This document shows positions 28,469 through 43,949 of a DNA stretch of 64,000 nucleotides, one piece after another; position 1 is the stretch's first letter, and every line of letters starts with the position of its first letter. Position numbers and translations under genes: made by a program. The DNA lies in NCBI RefSeq assembly GCF_024868665.1, contig NC_079912.1, positions 18,687,384-18,751,383 on the forward strand, read 5' to 3'. This DNA comes from Triplophysa rosa. Lineage: Eukaryota; Chordata; Actinopteri; Cypriniformes; Nemacheilidae. Below the pieces are notes generated by a model. It worked only from the letters and a program-made list of their open reading frames with translations, did no database searches and had not been told where the DNA came from.

Positions 28469-31400
28469 ATGTTCTCCCCGCGGTAAGTGTTAGATATTTC
28501 TCACGCATTTGACGCCTGTGTAGGACACCACATGTGAGTCATACTGACCAGCCTGGACTCACAACTCACACACTTTTACATAGTTTCTTTTGATAAAGGT
28601 TTGTTTTTCATAATAATACCGTTCGGGACTTTACTCATTTTTGTAACTTATAACTTTGTCTGCCTTCTTTTTTAGGGTCCTTAAATCGGCATCGTCCGTA
28701 GTGTGCAGGGGGTTTTCAATGGGTCAGATGTCTAGACAAGGGAAGGCTCCGGACATGGCTGAAGGTAAATAGATAAATACATTCAGTACTGCTGAAGTGT
28801 TCAAGTAGAGTAAGTATTCAAGAGCTTAAATTGATTGTGATGTCTGGCTTAAAACATGATTTAAAACGACACATTTGGTCATTTAAGGGAAATCATTATT
28901 TGGTTTGAATCATTATTTGGTTTTGCTGGGAAATGGATTCTAAGTGCACTACGCATTTTCCGTTGATTTCCATTCCATTGAAAAAATGTTAGGACATTGT
29001 AATCAGTGTGCTAAGTCCTGATCCAAACTTATGTCTCCACAGGAAACACATATTTGCTTGTGAGCAATGGTAAATGGAAGAACATTTATTTTCCCTGTCT
29101 TAATTTTCCTTTGAATTCTGCCTGGTTTCTTAAATAACCTCTCAAGGGTTATGCTAAGTCTATTCATATGGCTTAACACACACTGTTCTGCTGTTTTTAT
29201 GTGATCCGTGTGCATGTAGCTCATCTGTTGTTTTATCTTTTGTAAATGCCTTTACTAGCCTGTTCCTGCAGTTTATATTTATTTATTCATTTGCGTCCAT
29301 GCCATGGCCAATCTTGCTTTTATCTATGACACCATATTCACACTAAGCTCCACTTTCTTTTTCATATGTGGTGTGTCACTATGTTATCAAGCTTATTTTG
29401 CTTCTTATATTCACAGTTCGCAACAGGCTTAGGGAGATAGTTGGAGCATCCACCAACTGGAAGTATGTTCCTATGCCACTAAGTATGCTTTTTTTTCGTG
29501 TTTAGTAGAATGATAATTGTATGTGACCACTTTGCTTTTTTTTTTTTGCTGTACAGAGATCACCAGCAAGCATTGGCCGAGCGTTCGTCACTAAGCCAGT
29601 ATCTTGCTAAAAGTCAGGAAGAACTGCCTACGAGGACAATGAAGGACAGTGAAATTGAGGTTCACCTACCTCTAGGTACCAAGCCTGAGTTGAGAGAGAA
29701 ATACCTCAACTTTCACAACAGCGTCAGGTGCTTGACTACCACTATTATTCAAATGCAGTGTGGTTCTGTCCTTATTGCTTGTTACAAAAATTGTGCCATT
29801 AAGACATTATCAAATTTGAAATATCATCTTGTCTGAAATACAGATTACCGCCTTTATAGCACATCTATTCTTTTGCTAATTTTTCAGGTTTGGCCGGATT
29901 TTGGAAGACTTGGACAGTTTAGCAGGTACTACAGATGCCCGAACAAAGCATTATTTGCCTAAAGCCCGGTTTCACAGACAAGGTTTATTTTAAGCCAGGA
30001 CTATGACTTCACTTAGTTATTATTTAGAGGTTGCTTTTATAAAAATGCATTGGAATAAAACATTACTGGTGTGCATCTTGAGTCAAAACAATGGCACTGA
30101 CATATTTTAAGATATGTTACTACAAGCTGTTTTCAGTTTAGACATCTTGGCCCGGTTTCACAGACACGGTTTAGCTTAAGCCAGGACTATGCCTTGGTTG
30201 AATTAAGATATTTATGTCGCTTTTATAAAAATACCTTAGAAGAATACATTACTGGTGAACATCTTGTGACAAAACAATGGCACTGATATATTTTGGGGCA
30301 AGTTACATTCAGTTTAGACAGGTCTCACATTCATTTTAGTCTGGAACTAGCCTTAAACCTTTAACACATGCTCTCCTATCCTTGTCTCCTTAGTGCTCAT
30401 TTGTTACTCCCACACATGGAATAAAGACCTGAATCGATCACCGCTTTCTATTGTCACTGCCCTAGTGGACAAAATCGGTATATACCACTTTTTATACCTA
30501 CTTGTCACTGCTAAACTTTTGTCTTAGCACATATTGTGATAAATGTATTGGGTGAATATGCCATCATATTTCATGATGATTTATTCATTGTTATTGTACA
30601 GACATGAGAAAACATATCATCTACCCAGACTGTGACATCAAGTTCAAAGGTCATGTGACATGGGTTGGCAAAACCTCAATAGAAGCTAAAATGCACATGA
30701 CTCAGGTATTCTCTCTGTCTTTTTATACAACTTTTCCTATTTTGGTGTACATTAAACTAAAAAATAACCTATTTTACCAGTACCATGATGGGGTGTACAC
30801 TGACGTGTTAGATGCCACATTTGTAATGGTGGCCCGAGATCCAGAAAACAAAAGGTATTTCTGAGTGTTGGTATGTTAAATATGTTTAACATGGTTCATG
30901 TGTTATATCTGTGAGTTGATGCATATGTTTTTGATTGTTTCTCCAGGGCAGCTTTCATCAACCCTTTGAAACCAGATGGGCCGGAGGAAGAGGCGATTTT
31001 TCAACAGGGAGAGAGTAAGTGTTTATTTTTTATTTGGAAGCAAGTGCATCTTACATATTTTAGGAACATTTGAAGACGTATTACATTTATTTTTTATATA
31101 ATTATAATCAATTACAGTTTTACAGTGAATTACAGTGTTCTAAAAGTTAGATTACATTACAGGTGTTTTGCTTTATGATGGATCTGTTTTGTCATGTGAT
31201 AGTAAATACATTCTTTCCCTAATTTACATGAAGTTAACAAGAAGAGGCGGGTGGAGTTGAGCACGGCCTCTCTTCTTAAAGTGGCCCCTACAGCTGAGGA
31301 GAGAACCCTCATTCACAACCTGTTCCTTAACACTTTGGACCCAAGGTAAGATTTAGGAAGAACTACATATATTACTCTGTCCTATTGCGTATATTGGCAA

Positions 31401-32330
31401 AGAATATTTGTCCTCTCCTCCCCCATAGAACTATTAGTTTTCGGGGTAGAACACTGCCACCTAACTCAGTGTGGATGGAAGATGCCAAAATGAAAGGGCT
31501 AGAGATTTGCCATCCACAGGTAAGGAAAAAACTGTTGAATCTACTTTCAAAATAAAGTCATTGCTTTTGCACTATTTATAATATTTAATGTCACACACAA
31601 CAACTTGTAACAAGTCATGATAGAATCTTGATTTTGCCTTTGCACGTCATAGGAAAGAAATATCTTCAACCGGATATTTGGTGGTTTTCTAATGAGAAAG
31701 GCTTATGAACTTGGCTGGGCCAATGCTTGTGCATTTGCGTAAGAGAATTAGTTGTCTTATTTTATTAGGTTATGTTTTCTGTGGATAATTCATTGATTTT
31801 TCATTGGATGGCTGCTTTTCTATCTTTTAGTGGTTGCAGGCCATCCCTGGTGGCTGTAGATGACATTGTATTCCGAAAACCAGTCGAAATTGGTTCCCTG
31901 CTGTTGCTTTCCTCGCAGGTTATTAATTTTAAAGATCGTTCTTAGCTCTTTAAACATAACTGGCATTATCGCTATGCGTTGTTTGTTTTTGTCCTTCAAA
32001 CTGAAATTGTTATGCTCCTGTGCTGTAGGTTTGCTATACAGAAGGGACACACGTTCAAGTCAGAGTTCACACAGAGGTCCTCGACCCTTTGACCCGGCAG
32101 CACAGCACCACCAACGTGTTTCACTTCACTTTCCGTGTCGAGAAGGATGTCTCAGCGGTTGTACCACAAAGCTATGGAGGTAAGAAATTATGTGTATAGA
32201 AATTGTAATATTGCCTTTTGAAATACAAATGTTTCAAATAACAACTCTCAACGTTTGGTCATCTATAGAGTCAATGCTTTACCTGGATGGAAAGAGGCAC
32301 TTTGATGAGACCATGAGGAGTCTGAGCTGA
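28469..32330 (+). CDS. acot9: Acyl-CoA thioesterase 9, mitochondrial
   Basis: Fifteen exons give about 425 residues: 28469-28482, 28676-28764, 29417-29462, 29557-29727, 29888-29925, 30394-30477, 30602-30705, 30781-30854, 30947-31014, 31234-31345, 31429-31519, 31653-31738, 31831-31918, 32029-32179, 32269-32330. The N-terminus (MFSPRVLKSASSVVCRGFS) is basic and Ser-rich, like a mitochondrial presequence. Two hotdog-fold thioesterase units follow, about residues 100-260 (HLPLGTKPELREKYLNF, YHDGVYTDVLDATFVMVARD) and 275-410 (NIFNRIFGGFLMRKAYELG, VAVDDIVFRKPVEIGSLL). The enzyme hydrolyses acyl-CoAs to free acid and CoA in the mitochondrial matrix. It ends GKRHFDETMRSLS. The first coding exon is only 14 nt. 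A tandem repeat lies in the intron at 29926-30393. Human APOO, SAT1 and ACOT9 are likewise neighbours. Confidence 0.94.
29964..30365. repeat. Tandem pair of CCCGGTTTCACAGAC repeats
   Basis: Two related units start at 29964 and 30151, each CCCGGTTTCACAGACA followed by a TTTAAGCCAGGACTATG-like motif, and share most of the next 150 nt (GCTTTTATAAAAAT, ACAATGGCACTGA). The right end (TTTTAGTCTGGAACTAGCCTTAAAC) is the inverted partner of the left motif. It is a common fish non-coding repeat as I recall, here inside an acot9 intron. Confidence 0.6.
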
Positions 32331-34669
32331 GCATTATCGGATATGCTGATAAAATGAGATTCCTGCTATAGCCAAATGAGTGTCAGTTCCGTAAATGTGG
32401 ATACCATTTTATTTGAACACATATTATTTACATTGCCTTCTGCACTTATGCATTTAACTATTTGTCTATTTACTTATTGTTTTATTGCAGTTTTACAGTG
32501 GGCACTTTAGGAGAAGGGTGTTATTATTTGGTTGTTTGTTAAAGGGTCGAGGTATATTTTGTTTTTTCATCTGCCGTCTCTTGCACAATAGAGCGTTTAA
32601 GCCTTTCTGAGTATTCTCCATTGACTGTTATGCTGGATGAACACATTTGCTGCATACTCACTAGTGAATGCCTCTTTTAGTGTATTTAATCTGACTGTTT
32701 AGGTTTAGAAAACCCACCCTGCGTCCTAATTTGCATACTATTCGTCCTAAATAATATTCAGAATTAAAATGTGTATGTTCTAAATCATAGTGTAGAAGTG
32801 CTGATCCATACACATACTAACACATTGTGAGAGGTTAGAGTTTAGTGATGCTACAATAATGAACAAATACAAAAAAGTATGATTAGTAGGTGAATTGGGA
32901 TGCAGCACCAGGCTTTACACAGAGTTTTTTGGATGACAGATAGACGACCGATGTATATTCTGTGTTTCATGGGTTAGGAGTTTAGGCTATATCAGAAGAG
33001 ATTTATATGCATGTGTTGGAATGTTGATAATTTTGTTTGTAGGAAAACAAGCTCTTCTCAGTAGCCTCATTACAATTTTGTTAAAGAAAAACTGAAGTTC
33101 TCTTGTTTGCTACAGTATTTGCTCACTTTTCTATGATGTAAGTGGAACAGACATCCATTGAAATTCAGAAAAAATATTTCAGTATGAGGTTGACCTGTTA
33201 AGCTTCCATATGAATGTCCAGATTAACATTGTACGTGTTCAAGTACTTGTTCAATCACTACCTGTGCCAGACTGACAAAAACCTGACAAATGAATTCATT
33301 TCTTTCACATTTACATTTATCCATTTGGCAGATGCTTTTATCCAAAGTGACTTACAAGTAGGAGAGCATATAAACATTTTGTCAACACGCTAAACAGTAC
33401 CTTTTAAATGAACAAAAGGTATTTATCAACGTTTATGTAAATATATGTTTATAAACATTTCTTAAAATACTTTGTTTTATGAGTAGTTTTTTGTAATTTC
33501 CTACAATTTGAACACAATATAAATGTTTATTCACATATGTATTGGCGGACTAACATCATTTGTTTGTGAGTGACAGAGGCTACATAGTCAGTTCCCTAAA
33601 TTTTATCTGTAATGTCTGAATATGATGTTTTATTAAATATTTTATTTATAATATTAAACGTATGTTTAACTCTTGAGGGCTGGAGTAGACCATGCATTTG
33701 CATGTGGTTGTTGTTTCAAAGGTTGTTGACAATTGACATTTGTTGTTTTTCATTGTTTAAATCCCTTTAGTTAGCAGCCTAGTCAAGCTATCTAGTCTTG
33801 ATTCCTTTCTATAGAGCCCTTCCTTTTTTTGCTTTCTGTTTTGCTACTATGCGTCATTTTACTGTATTTTTGTTTTTTTTATTTGTTTGTTTGATTTACT
33901 CAAAACAAACTGGAATTGTCAAGTTGTTTTAGCTACATGAGTACTACTCTCTACTGTAGTACTTTGGTAAAACCAAATGTTACTGGACCTTTTCCTGAAA
34001 AATATTAATCGTGGCTGTCTGCTAGTAGGACATGAAAAATGTAGCGTTTTTTTAATGCTGTGACCACAAGGTGTCAGTATAAGTCCCTATGACTGCCAAT
34101 ACCTGACTGAAATCTAATGACTGGGTTAAGCAATTAAATTGAAAGTGCGCGTGACCAAATTAAATAAATTAATATAAACTTATAAATAATAATGCATATT
34201 AATATAATTAAACTAATACATTATTTATTTTCTCAATTTCAACATATCCAGATTTATGACTCAGCAAAGCTTCAGGAACGCCATTGACCTTGTTTGGTCC
34301 TACTATAAGATACAATATGATTTGTGAGCTATAGATCTACCAAAAAACGTAAATCAAAATAAAACTTAAATGGCCTTTAAGCCTAGTGATGGTGGCCCAT
34401 CACATGATTCGAAATACAAAGATGGTTTGATGGTGTTTTAAGTAAGAAACATTTTAACATAATTGCATAGTTTAAGCAACACAATTTTTTAGAACTTAAT
34501 AATAATGGTGAGTGCTCACGTATCATTAATGTTTTCTTGTGCCTTCGGTTTCACCACTTTATTGTATTTGGCAACACAGCAAGTCACGCACTGTGGCATT
34601 TTACATTCTTTCCAAAACATGGCAACCTAGATATTCTCGCGATATTTCAGCAGTGAGTTATGAAACAGC
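32331..34669. other. acot9 3' UTR and spacer before abhd10
   Basis: The early part is probably the acot9 3' UTR. The rest is AT-rich spacer with one short fish repeat (33308-33360). No coding exon or RNA gene is supported. Confidence 0.45.
33308..33360. repeat. SINE/LINE-tail repeat fragment
   Basis: TTTACATTTATCCATTTGGC followed by AGATGCTTTTATCCAAAGTG and ACTTACAAGT is a widespread teleost dispersed-repeat tail, recognised by memory. Only about 50 bp is retained. Confidence 0.5.
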
Positions 34670-36304
34670 ATGGCAGCGGTGGCACTAAGGCATTGTAGGA
34701 GAGGACTTTTACTCATTTCGAGCAATGGAGCTGTCGGGACTGTCAGGTCAAAGGTTTTTGGGGGTCAGTAAAAGTAAACTAAAAACAAACTGCATATGAT
34801 TAGCAAACACGGAAACCACGTTTATACAAAAACTAGGTAAAGGAAGGGGGTGTGGCATGGCATTCAGAATAATTTGAGTGGGGGGGGTGAGGCTTTCCTT
34901 AGGCTTTAAAAACTTTTGAACGAATGACATTGACAAGAGAGTTAATTGGTTGTAAAATTAATTTAAAATGCTTGAAAGTAAAATGTGGTTGTTATTTAAT
35001 TGAGTGAGTGCTGGAAAATGTGGTCAGAATTTAAAATAAGCAGTGTGCACCATAACATACATTAGACAGTGGGTTTGTACTAACCCCTTTACTAAAATGA
35101 ACCAGGTTTTACTACAAATAAAACCATTATCCATGGTAACCACAAATGAACCTTAGTTTAGCTTTGGAAGGGCAGCTTATCTGTTTAAACGTCACTGCTA
35201 AACTATCATTTTTACACATTTATGACAGACCTTGTGTTTTTATTTCCAGGAGTTAGACAAAAATCTACACTGCAATATATATCACGCCCAGATCAGCCAA
35301 AGCTAGCGTATCGTAGAGTGAAGGGAAAAAGTCCTGGTGTTGTGTTTCTACCTGGCTATGGTTCAAACATGAATGGACAGAAGGCTGAAGCCCTGGAGGA
35401 GTTCTGCAAATCTCTAGGACATGCCTACCTGAGGTATGTATCTGTCTTTGGCATGTATATATGTATATACATAATATTTAGTAATACTGAAAGTCGATGT
35501 AAAACACAAATCTTAAGGTTTGATTACTCGGGCCATGGAGCTTCTGAGGGTGTGTTTGCTGAAGGCACTATTGGCACCTGGAAGAAAGATGTCCTGTTCA
35601 TGTTAGATGAACTTGCTGAAGGACCGCAGGTAAGACAAGGAAGGTCTACATGAGATTTTGCTTTATTATTATCAATGAGGTTCACTCACTGGCTGTGTGT
35701 CCTGCAAGACGGTGTTAAGTCTCATAGCATTTGTGGTAGATTCTTGTTGGCTCCAGTATGGGTGGCTGGTTGATGCTCTTGGCTGCTATCGCTCGCCCAG
35801 AGAAGACAAAAGCGTTGGTGGGCATCTCCACAGCAGCTGATTATTTTGTTACAGCCTTTAAGACTCTTCCTATAGAGGTGAGATGACATAGCATCAGATC
35901 ACTTATTTAAAATAACATCATAGTGGGCGTCCATACATGTTTTAAATTGGTGTTTTATTCAGGTTATAAAAGAGTGTGAGGACAAGGGTGTGTGGACAGT
36001 CCCCACGAAGAATGTTGAGGAGGGCATGTACACTGTGAGTATGGACTTCTTACGTGAGGCGGAGAACCACTGCATCCTGCAGAGCCCTATCCCCATCACC
36101 TGCCCTGTTCGTCTCATTCACGGCCTGAAGGATGAGGACGTACCCTGGCACATCTCCATGCAGGTGGCCGAGCGTGTGCTGAGCCCCGACGTGGACATCA
36201 TTCTACGCCGGCATGGCCAACACCGCATGGCTGAAAAGGATGACATCAAACTTATTGTCTACACCATCGATGACCTCATAGACAAGCTTACCACTTTGGT
36301 GTGA
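34670..36304 (+). CDS. abhd10: ABHD10 alpha/beta hydrolase, mitochondrial
   Basis: Five exons give 289 residues (human 306): 34670-34763, 35250-35433, 35518-35629, 35740-35877, 35963-36304. The first exon supplies an Arg/Ser-rich presequence (MAAVALRHCRRGLLLISS). The donor after 34763 (GTCAGT) was chosen because it alone keeps the frame. The hydrolase core shows the oxyanion strand VVFLPGYGSNM, the nucleophile motif GSSMGG with Ser136, the acid in HGLKD (Asp233), and the catalytic His in HGQHRM. ABHD10 is a mitochondrial S-depalmitoylase and also deglucuronidates some acyl glucuronides. AATAAA lies at 36573-36578. Its next neighbour tagln3 matches human 3q13.2. Confidence 0.94.
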
Positions 36305-39424
<3,120 letters not shown>

Positions 39425-41139
39425 AACTATACCGCTGCCCGAGAACTTGCCTAAAACAACCAGAAGACCTTAAACCCTCTAACCCCAGCCCACACTGAGC
39501 AGTGTTCCTGCTGAGTCTCTGATGGCGACGTCTGTTTGATGAGAAAGAAAGATCCCAGTAACATCAGAAACTGTATTAGAGCGTATAGTTTTAAGAATTT
39601 CAGCCCATACTATTTTAAATGATTTATGATTCACCGGTGAACTATTAGAGCATGCTAGATATATCTATTTATTTTTGGTTGACTCATCTTGTTATAAAAT
39701 ATATTTATTTATTTGTAAATGTATTCATGGAGAGTAATTGTTCACATTTTATCAAGCCAATAAATGTTATTTTACATAATTGTCTGCCTTAATATCTGTA
39801 AGTAAACTATATGATGGTAAACCAAATAACAGCAGTTTAACAATTTTCTTGTTTGCTCAGTTTTAAATGTGCAGTAATTGCCAAAAGTTGGCACAAACAA
39901 ATAATTCTGCCCTTGTTGGTACTATATTAAATATGATTAAAAGGGTATCAATGCACATAACCAGGCGTACTGTATTCAGATTAATATATTGTGTTTGTGT
40001 TGTCCACGCTGTTGTGTTTGAACATTCCAAATGAGTTTCTTAATAAGATGGTTTTGTTTTGTCATCATGTTTTTTGGAAATAATAATAAATTGATACCTA
40101 AAAATATGTTAGTAATCCTGTTTTCATTCAAATAAAATGTAACATATGACGTTTAAATAAAACAATTGCACAACTTTAGGACCATATAAGATCTACTCTT
40201 AAAAAATGAAGATTCTCAGATTCTTGAATGAAAAAAAAAAATCCTTTATGAAATATTCTGAAAACAACAACAGAAAAAGGAAATAACATTTACTGTAAAC
40301 AAAAGCATTTCATACTTTCTAAAACAAAAGGTCACAACTGCATCTATAATCAACGAGACCTCAGAGCATTGGTTCTTTAGATTTTATTGCAGTCGTCTGA
40401 AAAAAACCTTTTAGTTCTAATTGGAAGAGGAAGGGAGGCATGATATGACATATTTCAAGAGCATGAAGCTTTTACTAATGAAAGAGCATTATTCATAAGG
40501 TCAAGCACTGGGATGCCTTAGATTGAATTTGCAATGTCACTCAAGTGCGAAATGAATCAAGATAAAGTAACATAAACAGGGTGCAGAGGCCTTGCATAGT
40601 GCTCTCTAGACTTGATATCTGTTCAATAACATTTCTAAAGCAATACAATTAATACGGGCAAATTAAAACACAAGAGGCTCAGTGTTGTCTTCCCTTTACT
40701 GACATCAAGCCCTCGTGGAGCAAGATCCCAACTGTTCAATTCATATTTAATTTAACAAAAGTCCTGTTTAATTTAATACAAGCTTTACTCCACATTGCGA
40801 GAACGAAGAATACAGTGAAGAATCAATGGCGTTTGTCTACCTCATTTGCAAAACGCTATGCTAATATGGATTGTGCAATAACAGTTTCCAGGTTGATTAT
40901 TAGTTCAACTAAAAAAGAAGGATTTCTTGAGGACACAAGTGATGTGTAACAGATTTGGCTAAAATAAGTCATCTAGAAAATGACTTTCTGACCAATGAAG
41001 TTACAGGTTTACAATGTGATGTAATAACTACCACCATTTTAAAATATCATCTATTATTTCTGCTCATTTAGCTTCTCACAACACAGACACAACACAGATT
41101 TTAGCCGAATCTTTTAGGCTGCTACTGTGCTGGAGGACC
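39425..41139. other. tagln3 3' UTR and spacer before c1qtnf9
   Basis: The tagln3 3' UTR extends to about 39780. From there to 41100 the sequence is AT-rich; I see no gene or repeat I can name. Confidence 0.4.
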
Positions 41140-42477
41140 ATGCTGTTTCCCGGACAATTCTGTATGCTTTTTTTATTTGTATTAGTAAATGCTGCGGAGC
41201 AGGAAGTTTCTGGAAAGAATAACGGTTGCATGTGCGGTCACCCCGGAATCCCAGGAGACCCGGGACACAATGGAATGCCAGGTCGTGATGGCAGAGATGG
41301 GGCCAAAGGTGACAAAGGAGATGGGGGTAAGACCAAAAGCAAGTACGTTTGTACATTAGTGACCTTTAAACTAACTTTTAAAGGTCAAATAACAGTAGTG
41401 TTCTGAAAATATGTGTATTGCCGTGTGACCTTATATGCAATAATGTAGTATACAAACACAGTCTGAAGCACAATACAGTTTTAAGGGTTTTAACTGTTTT
41501 TTTCTAAAGGGGACATAGGAACATGTGGAGAAGCTGGTAAAAATGGTCCAAAAGGGGATAAAGGAGAACCTGGTAAAGGTTTCTAAATATGCAATAAAAT
41601 ATAACTATTTTTTAAACATTTATTTCATAACATTTTTTTAACATTTTCTAATAGTGTGAATAGAAACCACTCAAGTAAATGATAGTGTTTTTTGGCCGTT
41701 TAAACAGGTATTCCTGGCATAGCTGGTATGAAGGGCCGGCGCGGTGATAATGGAGAGCGGGGCCCACCTGGCAAAATGGGACCCCAAGGTTTCGCAGGGC
41801 CTCTTGGCTTGAAAGGTCAGAAGGGAGAGTTGGGTTTGCCAGGACCACAGGGCATCAAAGGGGAGGAGGGGCCTTTAGGCCCAGCAGGGGCACAAGGTGA
41901 CACTGGCACTAAAGGAGAGAGAGGCTTAATGGGTCCTTTGGGTCCCCCAGGACGGCCAGGTCCGAAGGGTGATTTTGGCCCTCCGGGTATCAAGGGCAGC
42001 ATTGGCGTTCATGGCGATAAAGGCTCAAAAGGAGACGTTGGCAAGCCAGGTCCAAAGGGAGACATGCCTGAGATACCAAAAAGTGCTTTTTCGGTTGGAT
42101 TGACTGAAAACACCAAAATACCTCCTGCTAACGCACCTATACGTTTTACTAAAATCCTCTACAACCGGCAGGGTCACTATGATCCTGAGACGGGTCGCTT
42201 CACGTGTCCTGTCAGCGGAGCCTATTTTTTCACTTATTACATCACTGTTTATTCTCGGAATGTAAAAGTGGCCCTGATGAAGAACGGTCAGCGAATGATC
42301 CACACTATGGACAGCTACCAAAGCGGTGAGGATCAGGCTGCAGGGGGAGCAGTCCTAGACCTGGAGGTTGGAGACAAGGTGTGGCTTCAAGCGTCTGATG
42401 GAGAGCTATTTAATGGGTTGTATGCAGATGAAGATGACGATACAGTTTTTTCTGGATTTATTCTCTTTGCAACATAA
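41140..42477 (+). CDS. c1qtnf9: Complement C1q tumour necrosis factor-related protein 9
   Basis: Three exons (41140-41326, 41510-41572, 41708-42477) give 339 residues (human 333). A signal peptide (about residues 1-20, [12 protein letters not shown]) precedes a short Cys-containing linker (NGCMCGHPG). A collagen-like Gly-X-Y domain spans about 30-198, opening [20 protein letters not shown], which is nearly the CTRP9 opening. The C1q globular domain (about 203-339) has [42 protein letters not shown] and [17 protein letters not shown]. The protein is secreted and trimerises through the collagen stalk; CTRP9 is an adiponectin paralogue with metabolic and vascular roles. A few X-Y positions are hydrophobic but the repeat is not broken. 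Human C1QTNF9 also neighbours SPATA13. Confidence 0.9.
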
Positions 42478-43699
42478 AGTAGGCCTAGCTATCTAGAAGA
42501 GCCCTTTTGATAGAGTTTAATGTTCCTGCAACTATGATCCTCATGTGATGAAAATGTTTTAAATTCACTAAATTACCACTTGTGTTTTTTTCTGAAAGAT
42601 TTGCTGTGTCGATTTTTTACCCATGTGCTTTGTAGACTTAAGTTATGAACAAAATGACTTATCATTTTAGTGGTTCTTACTAATGGATTAAACTCTTAAC
42701 CCTACTGACTCCGTTGTTTGTGCTATGTGTTTGCTAATGCCCATAGCCTGTTGCGTTTAGCAACTATGTTTGGTTCTACACAACAGCATAGCCAACATTT
42801 GATATTCATACATGCATATAATTTTGGTGACAGATGCACTGTCAACTTGCTCTTAAATGTTCATGAATTGACCATTTCAATATGACGGAGATCTTATGTA
42901 GGAAACACCTATAAGTTTATAAGGTTTTCTTATTCATGGGGCCCACCCCTAAATGTCTGTAATATTCTAATTCCTAGAAATGGCTCAATGTAAAATGTAC
43001 ATACATATTATCCCTAGAAGAACAACAGCACAGTTTTGATAGCCTACTTGCTTGACATTAAAACGTTTTAAAAAGTGTCATATCGAGGCCTACATAAAAA
43101 CACAAAACGCATTCTCACCAGAAAAAGGTTCACTCGTTCACAACAACAACAACAACAAAAAAGAACAATCCAATATCAGGAGTTAAAACTAAAACAACTT
43201 AGTTTTGCACGTGTAAGCACCACAAACATTGTCTGTTGTAACTTACATCAGTTTTTGTTTATTGCGCAGGCGATCGCTAAAGGAAGGCCCGTGCACGGAA
43301 TACATATTGCATTGCTTTAGTGTCAATCAATGCATTTCTCTATTTCTCAATGTTTGTCTAATATATCTCCGCCCTTTACAAAAACAAAAACAGTGAGCGT
43401 ACTATATACAGATATGATACAGACGCACTTTAATTTTGGCTGGCGTCCTGTGGGCAGACTGCAGAGCGCCTATCACAGGCGACTTGTTTCTCCGCCCCGC
43501 TGCAATCAGCGCAACAAGTGCATTGATGCTGTCCAATAACGTCTCTCCGTCCGCGCAGCTCCACGGATCCCTCTGGCTGAGCTTTTTCACCACAGAAAAC
43601 CAACATTAAACTTTCAAACGAGTCCGTTTCAACTCACAAATCTGCGTCGCGAGCGCTTTATTTCGATCACGTGCTATTAAATCACCTAAGGGAGAGTTC
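42478..43699. other. c1qtnf9 3' UTR and spartan spacer before spata13
   Basis: No gene is supported. A short CAA microsatellite lies at about 43140-43158. From about 43440 the sequence becomes less AT-rich, leading into the spata13 promoter. Confidence 0.4.
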
Positions 43700-43949
43700 G
43701 GGGCACGCAGTTCGTGGAAAGTTTTTCGGTCCCGGTAGATCTTTGGCTACGGGGTTTGTTTCGCTTTTTTTTTACTACTATGTAGTTTCGCATTCATCGA
43801 CGGGCTGTCCAACGATTTCCGATGAGTTAATATGAGTGATTCTCTGGACCTTGAACTGTTGGAGGAGTTACTCGCGGCTTGCGAACACATTCAAGCCGCA
43901 CAAGTGTTGTGACACCGGGCTAAGACGCCACTCAAGAACTATGATAAAG
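43700..43949 (+). promoter_or_regulatory. spata13 first exon and 5' leader with upstream ORFs
   Basis: The leader ends ATG-ATA-AAG before GTAAGACG; that ATG (43941) joins in frame to the large exon at 51305. Two upstream ATGs precede it: a 2-codon ORF at 43822 and a 26-codon ORF at 43832-43912, closing 28 nt before the main ATG. The transcription start is not known; the left boundary is a guess. Confidence 0.5.

Noticed and set aside
41114..42002. Minus-strand Pro/Gly-rich open frames
   Set aside because: They are antisense reading of the collagen Gly-X-Y repeat of c1qtnf9.
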